A stretch of DNA of 38,416 bases from Rhizobium hidalgonense (GTDB lineage: Bacteria > Pseudomonadota > Alphaproteobacteria > Rhizobiales > Rhizobiaceae), in the NCBI RefSeq assembly GCF_002914525.1, contig NZ_LODW01000069.1, positions 1-38,416 of the forward strand, in the 5' to 3' direction. Both the position numbers and the translations under genes were made by a program. Within the stretch, counting starts at the first letter, position 1. Every line of letters starts with the position of its first letter. Positions 25,151-33,010 of the stretch are shown here, piece by piece. A model generated the notes under the pieces. It did no database searches. It was not told the origin of the DNA and saw nothing but the letters and a program-made list of their open reading frames with translations.

Positions 25151-25540
25151 TCAGACGCGGCGCTTCTTGCGCGGACGGCAGCCATTGTGCGGGATCGGGG
25201 TCACGTCGCGGATGGACGTGATCATGAAACCTGCAGCCTGGAGCGCGCGCAGAGCCGATTCACGACCCGAACCCGGACCGCAGACTTCGACTTCCAGCGA
25301 CTTCATGCCGTGTTCCTGAGCCTTCTTGGCGCAGTCTTCGGCAGCAATCTGGGCCGCGAACGGGGTCGACTTGCGCGAGCCCTTGAAGCCCTTGGCGCCA
25401 GCCGACGACCAAGCGATCGCATTGCCCTGCGCGTCGGTGATGGTGATCATCGTGTTATTGAAGGTCGAGTTGACGTGAGCGACACCCGACGAGATATTCT
25501 TGCGCTCGCGACGGCGAACGCGGACGGCTTCCTTAGCCAT
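25151..25540 (-). CDS. rpsK: 30S ribosomal protein S11
   Basis: A 129-residue S11, part of the 30S platform near the mRNA exit. GVAHVNSTFNNTMITITDAQ, AWSSAGAKGFKGSRKSTPFA and the C-terminal IRDVTPIPHNGCRPRKKRRV are diagnostic. It lies between rpsM and rpoA in the alpha block; both flanking gaps (133 and 97 bp) carry terminator-like hairpins. Confidence 0.98.
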   Translation of the reverse strand: MAKEAVRVRRRERKNISSGVAHVNSTFNNTMITITDAQGNAIAWSSAGAKGFKGSRKSTPFAAQIAAEDCAKKAQEHGMKSLEVEVCGPGSGRESALRALQAAGFMITSIRDVTPIPHNGCRPRKKRRV

Positions 25541-25623
25541 GGTATTCCTTTCGTTGATCTCTTCACCGCCGTAATGCCAGCGGCTACACCGGAACGGCGC
25601 CTATATGGTCCCGCTCCAAACTC

Positions 25624-25652
25624 AAAAGAGGCCGGCGCTAACCGCCAGCCTC
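25624..25652 (-). terminator. Intrinsic-terminator-like hairpin, rpsM-rpsK gap
   Basis: Minus strand GAGGC-T-GGCG-(loop)-CGCC-G-GCCTC (25628-25652) is followed by TTTTGAGTTT. It begins about 20 bp after the rpsM stop, inside a 133-bp gap. Likely a partial terminator (attenuator), since rpsK has no obvious promoter of its own. Confidence 0.65.
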
Positions 25653-25673
25653 CCCACCCCGGTTTCCCGGAAA

Positions 25674-26042
25674 TTACTTCTTCTTGCCGGCGATTGCCTT
25701 TGCCGGACCCTTGCGGGTGCGGGCATTGGTGTGCGTGCGCTGACCGCGGACCGGAAGGCCGCGGCGATGACGCAGGCCACGGTAGCAGCCGAGATCCATC
25801 AGACGCTTGATGTTCATCGCGGTATCGCGACGAAGATCACCTTCGACCTGATAGTCGCGGTCGATGGCTTCGCGGATCTGAAGGACTTCAGCGTCCGTCA
25901 GCTGGTGCACACGACGTTCAGCCGGGATACCGACCTTCTCGACGATTTCCTGTGCGAATTTCGGACCGATCCCGTGAATGTAGGTCAGCGCGATAACAAC
26001 GCGCTTCGCAGTCGGGATGTTGACGCCAGCGATACGTGCCAC
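25674..26042 (-). CDS. rpsM: 30S ribosomal protein S13 (GTG start)
   Basis: A 122-residue S13 in the 30S head. ARIAGVNIPTAKRVVIALTY and GLRHRRGLPVRGQRTHTNAR are diagnostic. The family N-terminus (M)ARIAGV begins at the GTG at 26042, with AAGGAG 7-8 bases upstream. An ATG 12 codons earlier (26078) would add a non-family extension in front of the ribosome site. First gene of the alpha block after a 221-bp gap that follows adk. Confidence 0.95.
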   Translation of the reverse strand: MARIAGVNIPTAKRVVIALTYIHGIGPKFAQEIVEKVGIPAERRVHQLTDAEVLQIREAIDRDYQVEGDLRRDTAMNIKRLMDLGCYRGLRHRRGLPVRGQRTHTNARTRKGPAKAIAGKKK

Positions 26043-26110
26043 GCCTGTTCTCCTTGCATTCCAGTTGCCATCCGGCAAGTGGGCTTCGTTATGCGGTCTT
26101 TGGAACCGCT

Positions 26111-26139
26111 CGTTCAGATTTACGTCCGCAACATGTCAA
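26111..26139 (-). promoter_or_regulatory. Possible alpha-operon promoter
   Basis: Minus strand TTGACA (26134-26139) is a perfect -35 hexamer 92 bp upstream of the rpsM start. The hexamer 17 bp downstream (TGAACG) is a poor -10, so this is only a candidate. Position agrees with a separate promoter for rpsM in other bacteria. Confidence 0.3.
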
Positions 26140-26169
26140 AACGACCGCACCCGGACTTCCCTGGGAAAT

Positions 26170-26206
26170 CCGCGCCGATCGCATGGAATGTCGCGAGTTG
26201 GCGCGG
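26170..26206 (-). terminator. Hairpin after adk (weak terminator candidate)
   Basis: CCGCGCC/GGCGCGG (26170-26176 and 26200-26206) enclose a second short stem TCGC/GCGA. On the minus strand it is followed by ATTTCCC, a poor U-run. It lies 58 bp after the adk stop and upstream of the candidate rpsM promoter. Confidence 0.4.
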
Positions 26207-26263
26207 TGTTTAGCGGAATCAGTGCTGAAAAGCAACCGTTCCGCCAAGTTTATTTTCAAAGCC

Positions 26264-26914
26264 TTAAAGCTTGGAAAGAATGCTTTCCACCTCGGCCGTC
26301 ACCTGATCGATCTCCGCCATGCCGTCTACGGACCTGAGTTTGCCCTTGGCATGGTAATAGCCGATCAGCGGTGAAGTTTCCTTGTAGTAGACCTGCAGCC
26401 GAGCCGTCATGGTCTCCGGGTTGTCGTCAGGACGGCGCTTGAAGTGCGTGGAACCGCACTTGTCGCACACGCCTTCGGCAGCCGGGACCTTATCGGTATC
26501 GTGATAGACGCTGCCGCACTGTGCGCAGGAGTAGCGACCTGCAACACGACGGACCAGTTCCTCATCGTCGACACGGAATTCGACGACGACGGAGAGGCTG
26601 AGACCCTTTGCCCTCAGCATCGCTTCGGTGGCATCCGCCTGGACGAGCGTCCTCGGGAAACCGTCGAGAATGAAGCCGTTGGCGCAATCGGGCTGATCGA
26701 TTCGCTCGGAGACGATGGCGATGACGATCTCATCCGAGACAAGTTTGCCGGCATCCATCACCGCCTTGGCGCGCTTGCCGACATCCGTGCCGGCATTGAC
26801 CGCTGCGCGCAGCATGTCCCCCGTGGAAAGCTGCGGAATGCCGTGCTTTTCCACGATCCGCTGGGCCTGGGTTCCCTTACCCGCGCCCGGCGGCCCTAAA
26901 AGGATAAGTCTCAT
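26264..26914 (-). CDS. adk: Adenylate kinase, zinc-type LID
   Basis: A 216-residue long-form adenylate kinase that interconverts ATP, AMP and ADP. The P-loop is GPPGAGKGT (7-15), and the AMP-binding elements are LSTGDMLRAA and LDGFPRT. The LID carries CAQC (130-133) and CDKC (150-153), the four-Cys zinc-binding type common in Gram-positives and some proteobacteria. The ATG overlaps the secY stop by 4 bp (ATGA), so secY and adk are translationally coupled. Confidence 0.97.
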   Translation of the reverse strand: MRLILLGPPGAGKGTQAQRIVEKHGIPQLSTGDMLRAAVNAGTDVGKRAKAVMDAGKLVSDEIVIAIVSERIDQPDCANGFILDGFPRTLVQADATEAMLRAKGLSLSVVVEFRVDDEELVRRVAGRYSCAQCGSVYHDTDKVPAAEGVCDKCGSTHFKRRPDDNPETMTARLQVYYKETSPLIGYYHAKGKLRSVDGMAEIDQVTAEVESILSKL

Positions 26915-28251
26915 CGCCCCCTCTTTCCTCCACGCAACTTCGATTTCTTGATCAGGCCTTCGTATTGCTGCGCGATCAGGTGACCCTGGATCTGTGCAAC
27001 CGTATCAAGAGTTACGCTAACCACGATCAAAAGCGAAGTCCCACCAAGGGATAATGGAATGCCGGTTTGCGACACCAAGATCTCCGGAAGGATGCAGACG
27101 AAGACGAGATAGATCGCGCCGATCACCGTGATTCGGGTCAGCACATAGTCGATATATTCGGCGGTGCGCTCGCCGGGGCGGATGCCGGGAATGAAGCCGC
27201 CATGCTTCTTCAGATTGTCGGCCGTGTCCTTCGGATTGAAGACGATGGCCGTATAAAAGAAGGCGAAGAAGGCGATCAGCGCCGCATAGAGCACCATGTA
27301 GAGCGGCTGGCCATGGCCGAGCGCCGCAACGATCGACGTCGCCCAGGAGGGCATTGCCGTGTTGTTGGCAAAGCCCGCAAGCGTTGCCGGCAGCAGCAGC
27401 AGCGACGAGGCGAAGATCGCCGGAATGACGCCCGAAGTGTTGAGCTTCAGCGGCAGGTGCGAGGTATCGCCCTGGAACATGCGATTGCCGACCTGGCGCT
27501 TCGGATACTGGATCAACAGCCGGCGCTGCGCCCGCTCGACGAAGACGATGACGCCGATGACGCCGATCGCGACGATGATGACAAGCAGGATGAGGAAGGT
27601 CGACAGCGCGCCGGTGCGGCCGAGCTCGAGCGTGCCGGCAAGAGCTGTCGGAAGACCGGCGGCGATGCCGGCGAAGATGATCAGCGAGATGCCGTTGCCG
27701 ATGCCGCGCGAGGTGATCTGCTCGCCGAGCCACATCAGGAACATCGTGCCGCCAAGCAGCGTCAGAACGGTGGAAACCCGGAAGAACCAGCCCGGATCGA
27801 CGACGAGGCCCTGGCCGCTCTCAAGACCGGCGGCAATGCCGTAGGCCTGGAGCGCACCGAGGATGACCGTGCCATAGCGGGTATACTGGTTGATGATCTT
27901 GCGGCCCTGCTCGCCCTCCTTCTTAAGGTTTTCGAGCGCCGGCACGACCGATGTCATCAGCTGCACGATGATCGAAGCAGAGATATAGGGCATGATGCCG
28001 AGCGCGAAGATCGCCATGCGCTGCACGGCGCCGCCCGAAAACATGTTGAAAAGGCCGAGAATGCCGCCTGACTGGCCGCGGAAAGCCTGGGCATAGGCTT
28101 CGGGATTGAGGCCCGGAAGCGGAATATGGGTGCCGAGCCTGTAGACGAGGAGAGCTGCCAGTGTGAACCACAGGCGCTTCTTCAAATCCTCGGCTTTGGC
28201 AAAGGTCGAAAAATTGAGGTTGGATGCCAATTGTTCCGCTGCAGAAGCCAT
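26911..28251 (-). CDS. secY: Protein translocase subunit SecY
   Basis: A 446-residue channel subunit of the Sec translocon, inner membrane, with ten hydrophobic helices. Diagnostic blocks are RLGTHIPLPGLNPEA, ISASIIVQLMTSVVPALENL, GIGNGISLIIFAGI and YPKRQVGNRMFQGD. The C-terminus is basic (KSKLRGGKRGR). It follows rplO by 231 bp with a terminator-like hairpin in between, and overlaps adk. No rpmJ or infA follows, as usual for alphaproteobacteria. Confidence 0.98.
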   Translation of the reverse strand: MASAAEQLASNLNFSTFAKAEDLKKRLWFTLAALLVYRLGTHIPLPGLNPEAYAQAFRGQSGGILGLFNMFSGGAVQRMAIFALGIMPYISASIIVQLMTSVVPALENLKKEGEQGRKIINQYTRYGTVILGALQAYGIAAGLESGQGLVVDPGWFFRVSTVLTLLGGTMFLMWLGEQITSRGIGNGISLIIFAGIAAGLPTALAGTLELGRTGALSTFLILLVIIVAIGVIGVIVFVERAQRRLLIQYPKRQVGNRMFQGDTSHLPLKLNTSGVIPAIFASSLLLLPATLAGFANNTAMPSWATSIVAALGHGQPLYMVLYAALIAFFAFFYTAIVFNPKDTADNLKKHGGFIPGIRPGERTAEYIDYVLTRITVIGAIYLVFVCILPEILVSQTGIPLSLGGTSLLIVVSVTLDTVAQIQGHLIAQQYEGLIKKSKLRGGKRGR

Positions 28252-28435
28252 GCGATTCTCCGCGCTACCAATTCCGGCGTCTCTAGGGATAGGCCGGCCC
28301 GGAATCAGTATGAAAATTATTCAAAACCGGGTTCAGTACGGATTGCAGCGCAACCCCATGCCTCACCCTTGTTTTAGTCTTACCGGCATGACGCGGGCGC
28401 GCCAGCCAAGTTTTTGTGAGGCCCACATATGGGAG

Positions 28436-28468
28436 CAAAATCGCCCGGTGTGAAGCACCCCGGGCGAT
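28436..28468 (-). terminator. Terminator-like hairpin, rplO-secY gap
   Basis: Minus strand ATCGCCCGG/CCGGGCGAT (28440-28448 and 28460-28468) form a perfect 9-bp outer stem. An inner GTG/CAC stem and a 3-nt loop cap it, and TTTTGC follows. It begins 14 bp after the rplO stop. The remaining 180 bp before secY could hold a secY-adk promoter; I found no convincing one. Confidence 0.7.
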
Positions 28469-28482
28469 ATATCATCAGATTA

Positions 28483-28959
28483 TTATTCGGCTGCAGCCGG
28501 AGCCGAAAGCAGCGTCACGGCGCCGCCGGCCTTTTCGATCTTCTCGACGGCAGGCTTGGAAGCGCCTGCAACGACGATGGTGATCTTTGCCTTGAGCTCG
28601 CCGTCGCCGAGAACGCGAACGCCGTCCTTGGCGCGACGAATCACGCCGGCTGCCTTGAGAGCAGCTGCGTCGACGGTCGCCTTGGCATCGAGCTTGCCGG
28701 CGTCGATCGCCGCCTGAATGCGAGCCAGCGATACAACAACAAAATCGGAAGCGAAAATGTTGTTGAAGCCGCGCTTCGGCAGGCGACGATAGATCGGCAT
28801 CTGGCCGCCTTCGAAGCCGTTGATGGCGACGCCCGAACGGGACTTCTGACCCTTCACACCGCGACCACCCGTCTTGCCCGAGCCCGAGCCGATACCGCGG
28901 CCGAGGCGCTTGCGGCTGTGAGTCGAGCCTTCGTTGTCTTTAATTTCATTGAGTTTCAT
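28483..28959 (-). CDS. rplO: 50S ribosomal protein L15
   Basis: A 158-residue L15, an early-to-late 50S assembly protein. MKLNEIKDNEGSTHSRKRLG and GSGKTGGRGVKGQKSRSG are diagnostic. GAGGAAA precedes the ATG at 28959; the in-frame extension to 29016 reads back through the rpmD end and is rejected. Last ribosomal gene of the spc block here, before a terminator-like hairpin. Confidence 0.97.
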   Translation of the reverse strand: MKLNEIKDNEGSTHSRKRLGRGIGSGSGKTGGRGVKGQKSRSGVAINGFEGGQMPIYRRLPKRGFNNIFASDFVVVSLARIQAAIDAGKLDAKATVDAAALKAAGVIRRAKDGVRVLGDGELKAKITIVVAGASKPAVEKIEKAGGAVTLLSAPAAAE

Positions 28960-28975
28960 GAGCGTTTCCTCCGTC

Positions 28976-29185
28976 TCACTTCTCGTCGACGACGCGAACG
29001 AGATGCTGGACAGCACGGATCATGCCACGAACGGAAGGAGTATCCTCCAGCGTGCGGCGACGATGCATCTTGTTCAGTCCGAGACCGATCAGCGTGCGCT
29101 GCTGAACGTCCGGACGGCGAATCGGGCTGCCGACCTGTTCGATCGTGACAGTCTTCGCTTCAGCCTTCTTGGTAGCCTTGGCCAT
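28976..29185 (-). CDS. rpmD: 50S ribosomal protein L30
   Basis: A 69-residue L30. The core reads VTIEQVGSPIRRPDVQQRTL and LNKMHRRRTLEDTPSVRGMI, typical of the family, after a 12-residue Lys/Ala-rich N-terminal extension (MAKATKKAEAKT). It sits 14 bp after rpsE and 16 bp before rplO in the spc block. Confidence 0.97.
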   Translation of the reverse strand: MAKATKKAEAKTVTIEQVGSPIRRPDVQQRTLIGLGLNKMHRRRTLEDTPSVRGMIRAVQHLVRVVDEK

Positions 29186-29199
29186 CTGTCAAACTCCTC

Positions 29200-29769
29200 T
29201 TATTCTTCAGAGGCGTTGCCGGAGGCGCTACGACGAGCCTGCAGCGTTGCATACTTGATGCCGCGCTGAGCTGCGATGTCCTTCGGGTGAACCTGGTGCT
29301 TCAGAGCGTCGAAAGTGGCGCGAACCATGTTGTAGGGGTTCGACGAGCCAGTCGACTTGGCGACGACGTCGTGCATGCCGAGCGTTTCGAACACGGCGCG
29401 CATCGGACCGCCGGCGATGATGCCGGTACCGACCTTGGCCGAGCGCAGCAGAACCTTGCCGGCGCCGTGGCGGCCATGAACGTCGTGATGCAGCGTACGG
29501 CCGTCACGCAGCGGTACGAAGATCAGTTCGCGCTTGGCGGCTTCGGTTGCCTTGCGGATGGCTTCCGGCACCTCGCGTGCCTTGCCATGGCCGAAGCCAA
29601 CGCGGCCCTTCTGGTCGCCAACGACGACGAGTGCGGCGAAACCAAAACGACGGCCGCCCTTGACGACCTTGGCGACGCGGTTGATCGCGACCAGCTTGTC
29701 GACGAATTCGCTATCGCGCTCTTCACGGCTCTGGCGGTCTTCCCGCTGCGGCCTTCTTTCCTGTGCCAT
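29200..29769 (-). CDS. rpsE: 30S ribosomal protein S5
   Basis: A 189-residue S5, important for decoding fidelity. VVKGGRRFGFAALVVVGDQK, GHGKAREVPEAIRKATEAAK and GAGKVLLRSAKVGTGIIAGG are diagnostic of the two S5 domains. An Arg/Glu-rich N-terminal extension (about 20 residues) and a short Ser/Glu tail are present. It is preceded by an unusually long 131-bp gap with two hairpins. Confidence 0.97.
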   Translation of the reverse strand: MAQERRPQREDRQSREERDSEFVDKLVAINRVAKVVKGGRRFGFAALVVVGDQKGRVGFGHGKAREVPEAIRKATEAAKRELIFVPLRDGRTLHHDVHGRHGAGKVLLRSAKVGTGIIAGGPMRAVFETLGMHDVVAKSTGSSNPYNMVRATFDALKHQVHPKDIAAQRGIKYATLQARRSASGNASEE

Positions 29770-29815
29770 TGTCCTCTTCCTTTTTCTTTTCCGGGTGCAA
29801 TCGGCAAACGAATGT

Positions 29816-29856
29816 GGACCGCATCAGCCTCCCCTTCCGGAGAGTGCCTGCGGTCC
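29816..29856 (-). other. Second hairpin in rplR-rpsE gap
   Basis: GGACCGCA (29816-29823) pairs with TGCGGTCC (29849-29856); a CTC/GAG inner pairing is possible. It follows the terminator-like hairpin at 29865-29894 and ends about 46 nt before the rpsE ATG. No U-run; a structured leader or processing element is more likely than termination. Confidence 0.5.
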
Positions 29857-29860
29857 GGCG

Positions 29861-29894
29861 AAAATCCGGCCGGCGCTGAAAGCGTCCGGCCGGA
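29861..29894 (-). terminator. Terminator-like hairpin, rplR-rpsE gap
   Basis: Minus strand TCCGGCCGG/CCGGCCGGA (29865-29873 and 29886-29894) with an inner CGC/GCG and one bulged base, 5-nt loop, then TTTTC. It starts 6 bp after the rplR stop. As it sits in the middle of the spc block it probably acts as an attenuator. Confidence 0.65.
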
Positions 29895-29900
29895 AACTGA

Positions 29901-30263
29901 TCAGAAGGTGAGACCGCCTTCGCGGGCCGCATCGGCGAGAGCCTTGATGCGGCCGTGATAGATGAAGGCGCCACGGTCGAATACGACCTCGGTGACGCCC
30001 GCCTTCGAAGCGCGCTCTGCAACGAGCTTGCCGACGAGGGCAGCTGCTGCGGTGTCAGCACCGGTCTTCAGAGAACCGCGCAGATCCTTATCGAGGGTCG
30101 ATGCAGCGGCAAGCGTCTTGCCGGCAACATCGTCGATAACCTGAGCGTAGATGTTCTTCGAGGAGCGATGAACCGACAGGCGCGGACGGCCGTTGGCCAC
30201 CGACTTGAGATGACGGCGCACGCGGTTGGCACGACGTGCAAGTGCTTCTTTCCTGCTAGCCAT
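29901..30263 (-). CDS. rplR: 50S ribosomal protein L18
   Basis: A 120-residue L18, the 5S rRNA-binding protein. RRANRVRRHLKSVANGRPRL, SVHRSSKNIYAQVIDD and the C-terminal EVVFDRGAFIYHGRIKALAD then AAREGGLTF are diagnostic. It lies 12 bp after rplF. The 131-bp gap after it contains two hairpins. Confidence 0.98.
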   Translation of the reverse strand: MASRKEALARRANRVRRHLKSVANGRPRLSVHRSSKNIYAQVIDDVAGKTLAAASTLDKDLRGSLKTGADTAAAALVGKLVAERASKAGVTEVVFDRGAFIYHGRIKALADAAREGGLTF

Positions 30264-30275
30264 TTCGCGTGATCC

Positions 30276-30809
30276 TTACTTCTTCTTGCCTTCTTTGCGG
30301 ACGATCCGCTCGTCAGCGTACTTGACGCCCTTGCCCTTGTAGGGCTCAGGACCGCGATATTCGCGGATTTCGGCGGCGACCTGACCGACCTGCTGCTTAT
30401 TGATGCCGGAGACAACAATTTCAGTCGGCTTCGGAACGACGATCGTGATGCCGACCGGCGGTTCATAGATCACGTCATGGCTGAAACCGAGGGCCAGCTG
30501 CAGGTTCTTGCCCTGCAGCGAGGCGCGGTAACCGACGCCGTTGATTTCGAGCTTGCGCTCAAAGCCGTCCTTGACGCCCTTGAAGATGCCTTCGATCATC
30601 GTGCGGGACATGCCCCACTTCGAACGTGCATCCTTGGTCTGGTTTACGGGCGTCACGACGACCGCGTTGTTTTCGAGCTTGAGGCTGATTTCGTCGTTAG
30701 CAACGAAAAACAGCTCGCCCTTCGGGCCCTTTGCAGTGACCTTCTGGCCATCGACCGTAGCCGTGATCCCAGCAGGCACCTGAACGGGCTTTTTACCGAT
30801 ACGAGACAT
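30276..30809 (-). CDS. rplF: 50S ribosomal protein L6
   Basis: A 177-residue L6 near the factor-binding site of the 50S. MSRIGKKPVQVPAGITATVD opens the protein. The C-terminal domain has GYRASLQGKNLQLALGFSH and the signature PEPYKGKGVKYADERIVRKE. Standard length; the gene is 42 bp after rpsH and 12 bp before rplR. Confidence 0.98.
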   Translation of the reverse strand: MSRIGKKPVQVPAGITATVDGQKVTAKGPKGELFFVANDEISLKLENNAVVVTPVNQTKDARSKWGMSRTMIEGIFKGVKDGFERKLEINGVGYRASLQGKNLQLALGFSHDVIYEPPVGITIVVPKPTEIVVSGINKQQVGQVAAEIREYRGPEPYKGKGVKYADERIVRKEGKKK

Positions 30810-30851
30810 GTTTCAATCCTGTCTGTTCGCTATGGAGATCTCTGCCCGATC

Positions 30852-31250
30852 TTAGAAGACCGAGCAAAGAACCTCGCCGCCAACGTTCTGTTCGCGAGCC
30901 TGGTGATCGGCCATCACACCCTTCGGAGTCGAAAGGATGGTGATGCCGAGGCCGTTCGCGACCTGCGGAATGGACTTGACCGAGACATAAACCCGGCGGC
31001 CCGGCTTGGACACACGGCCGATCTCACGGATCACCGATGCGCCTTCATAATATTTCAGCTCGATGCTGAGCTCCGACTTGCCATTGCCGAAATCGACAAC
31101 GGAATAGCCACGGATGTAGCCTTCAGACTGCAGAACATCGAGAACACGTGCACGGAGCTTGGACGCAGGCGTCGAGACCGACGACTTGCGGCGGGAAGCG
31201 CCGTTACGGATACGGGTGAGCATATCGCCCAACGGATCAGTCATTGTCAT
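30852..31250 (-). CDS. rpsH: 30S ribosomal protein S8
   Basis: A 132-residue S8 that binds 16S rRNA helix 21. DPLGDMLTRIRNGASRRKSS and the C-terminal GLGITILSTPKGVMADHQAR are diagnostic. In E. coli S8 also represses the spc operon by binding near rplE; I could not identify such a site here. It lies 12 bp after rpsN. Confidence 0.98.
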   Translation of the reverse strand: MTMTDPLGDMLTRIRNGASRRKSSVSTPASKLRARVLDVLQSEGYIRGYSVVDFGNGKSELSIELKYYEGASVIREIGRVSKPGRRVYVSVKSIPQVANGLGITILSTPKGVMADHQAREQNVGGEVLCSVF

Positions 31251-31262
31251 GTAACCTGCTCC

Positions 31263-31568
31263 TTACCAGCTCGACTTGACGATACCCGGCACCTTGCCGA
31301 GATTGCCCAGTTCACGCAGCGCAATACGCGACATGCGCAGTTTGCGGTAATATGCGCGCGGACGCCCCGAGACTTCGCAACGGTTGCGAATACGGGTCTT
31401 CGATCCATCACGCGGCAGGGATGCCAGCTTGATCGAGGCCTTGAACCGCTCTTCGATCGGAAGAGCCTGGTTCATGATGATCGCCTTCAACGCAGCCCGC
31501 TTAGCGGCCTGGTTGGCGACCGTAGTACGGCGGCGCTTGTTCTTTTCAACTGCGCTTGTCTTCGCCAT
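31263..31568 (-). CDS. rpsN: 30S ribosomal protein S14 (zinc-free type)
   Basis: A 101-residue S14 of the long, zinc-independent form. MAKTSAVEKNKRRRTTVANQ opens it, and RCEVSGRPRAYYRKLRMSRI is the signature; the CXXC pairs of the zinc form are absent. An AGGAACC-type ribosome site precedes the ATG at 31568; the extension to 31694 overlaps rplE and is rejected. Confidence 0.97.
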   Translation of the reverse strand: MAKTSAVEKNKRRRTTVANQAAKRAALKAIIMNQALPIEERFKASIKLASLPRDGSKTRIRNRCEVSGRPRAYYRKLRMSRIALRELGNLGKVPGIVKSSW

Positions 31569-31600
31569 GTCAGGTTCCTTTTCTACGCTCGTCGTTACGG

Positions 31601-32158
31601 TTATTGACGGAACGGGAAGCTGAACTCTTTCAAAAGAGCCCGCGCTTCGTCGTCGGTCGTCGCCGTCGTGCAAACGATAATGTCCATGCCCCACATCTGA
31701 TCAACCTTGTCGTAGTTGATCTCAGGGAACACAATGTGCTCCTTGATGCCCATGGCGAAGTTGCCACGGCCGTCAAAGCTTTTCGGGTTCAGGCCGCGAA
31801 AGTCGCGAACGCGCGGCAGCGCGATGTTCACGAGACGGTCCAGGAACTCATACATGCGGGCGCCGCGCAGGGTGACCTTCGCGCCGATCGGCATCTGTTC
31901 GCGGACCTTGAAGCCTGCGATGGAGTTGCGGGCGCGGGTGATGACCGGCTTCTGGCCGGCGATCGCTGCGAGGTCGGCGGCAGCTACCGTCGGCTTCTTC
32001 GAGTCAGCGGTTGCTTCGCCGACACCCATGTTGATCACGATCTTGTCGAGCTTCGGGATCATCATCTCGTTGGCGTAGGAGAACTGCTCCTGCATCGCCT
32101 TGCGGATGCGCTCGACATATTCCTTCTTGAGCCGCGGCTCGTATTTTGCCTCAGCCAT
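31601..32158 (-). CDS. rplE: 50S ribosomal protein L5
   Basis: A 185-residue L5 forming the 5S rRNA and P-site tRNA contact. Diagnostic blocks are KYEPRLKKEYVERIRKAM, IPKLDKIVINMGVGEA, GAKVTLRGARMYEFLDRLVN and NFAMGIKEHIVFPEINYDK. Its ATG overlaps the rplX stop by 8 bp, so translation is coupled. 32 bp precede rpsN. Confidence 0.98.
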   Translation of the reverse strand: MAEAKYEPRLKKEYVERIRKAMQEQFSYANEMMIPKLDKIVINMGVGEATADSKKPTVAAADLAAIAGQKPVITRARNSIAGFKVREQMPIGAKVTLRGARMYEFLDRLVNIALPRVRDFRGLNPKSFDGRGNFAMGIKEHIVFPEINYDKVDQMWGMDIIVCTTATTDDEARALLKEFSFPFRQ

Positions 32159-32459
32159 CGATCACTTCTCCAGAACGCTTGGCCACACGGACCTTCTTGC
32201 CGTCAACAACCTTGAAACCGACGCGGGTCGGCTTGCCGTCCTTGTCGATGATTGCAACGTTGGACAGGTGAACCGGGGCTTCCTTGTTGATGATGCCGGC
32301 TTCCTGGGTCTGCGTCTGGCGCTGATGGCGCTTGACGACGTTGACGCCACGAACAACGGCACGATCTTCCTTCGGCATGACCTGGACAACTTCGCCGGTA
32401 CGGCCCTTGTCCTTGCCAGCGAGCATGACGACCTTGTCGCCCTTACGAATCTTCTGCAT
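32151..32459 (-). CDS. rplX: 50S ribosomal protein L24
   Basis: A 102-residue L24, an assembly initiator of the 50S subunit. The KOW motif IRKGDKVVMLAGKDKGRTGE is followed by NVVKRHQRQTQTQEAGIINK, the family signature. It lies 11 bp after rplN and overlaps rplE by 8 bp. Confidence 0.98.
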   Translation of the reverse strand: MQKIRKGDKVVMLAGKDKGRTGEVVQVMPKEDRAVVRGVNVVKRHQRQTQTQEAGIINKEAPVHLSNVAIIDKDGKPTRVGFKVVDGKKVRVAKRSGEVIDG

Positions 32460-32470
32460 CGCTTTGCTCC

Positions 32471-32839
32471 TTACAGTACTTCGGGAGCCAGCGAGATGAT
32501 CTTCATGTGGTTCTTGGCGCGAAGTTCGCGCGGAACCGGTCCGAAGATACGGGTGCCGATCGGCTCTTTTTTGTTGTCGATGAGGACTGCTGCGTTGGTG
32601 TCGAAGCGGATCACAGAGCCATCCGGACGACGGATGTCCTTGGCGGTGCGAACGACAACCGCCTTCATCACGTCACCCTTCTTCACACGGCCACGCGGGA
32701 TCGCTTCCTTGATCGAAACGACGATGACGTCGCCGATCGAGGCATACTTGCGCTTCGAGCCGCCCAGCACCTTGATGCACATGACACGACGTGCGCCGGA
32801 ATTATCCGCGACGTCGAGGTTTGTTTGCATCTGAATCAT
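32471..32839 (-). CDS. rplN: 50S ribosomal protein L14
   Basis: A 122-residue L14 at the subunit interface. MIQMQTNLDVADNSGARRVM, KVLGGSKRKYASIGDVIVVS and IFGPVPRELRAKNHMKIISL are diagnostic. In E. coli rplN is the first gene of the spc operon. Here too it follows a 257-bp gap with a terminator-like hairpin, so it probably has its own promoter. Confidence 0.98.
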   Translation of the reverse strand: MIQMQTNLDVADNSGARRVMCIKVLGGSKRKYASIGDVIVVSIKEAIPRGRVKKGDVMKAVVVRTAKDIRRPDGSVIRFDTNAAVLIDNKKEPIGTRIFGPVPRELRAKNHMKIISLAPEVL

Positions 32840-32880
32840 ATCAGGTCGCCTTCTTGGTTTACCGGAATGGTTGGGCTAGC

Positions 32881-32937
32881 CCCCTACTCCGGCTTATGAA
32901 AATTTTCGCCGGCCGAGCTGCCATGACGGCAGCACAG
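32881..32937 (-). other. Structured leader region upstream of rplN
   Basis: Within the rpsQ-rplN gap two inverted repeats occur: GCTGCC/GGCAGC around ATGAC (32918-32934) and CCGGC/GCCGG flanking the self-complementary GAAAATTTTC (about 32889-32913). They may form the 5' leader of a separate spc transcript. No clear -35/-10 pair was found. Confidence 0.4.
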
Positions 32938-33010
32938 ACACGGCAATGCTGAATAGCGCGGGATCGATCGTGCCAGGGTGGTTTCCCGAAGGACCTTCCG
33001 TGCGCTCAAA

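Noticed and set aside
26911..28251. rpmJ or infA immediately after secY
   Set aside because: secY overlaps adk and the later gaps contain no L36- or IF1-like reading frame; the absence is normal for this group.
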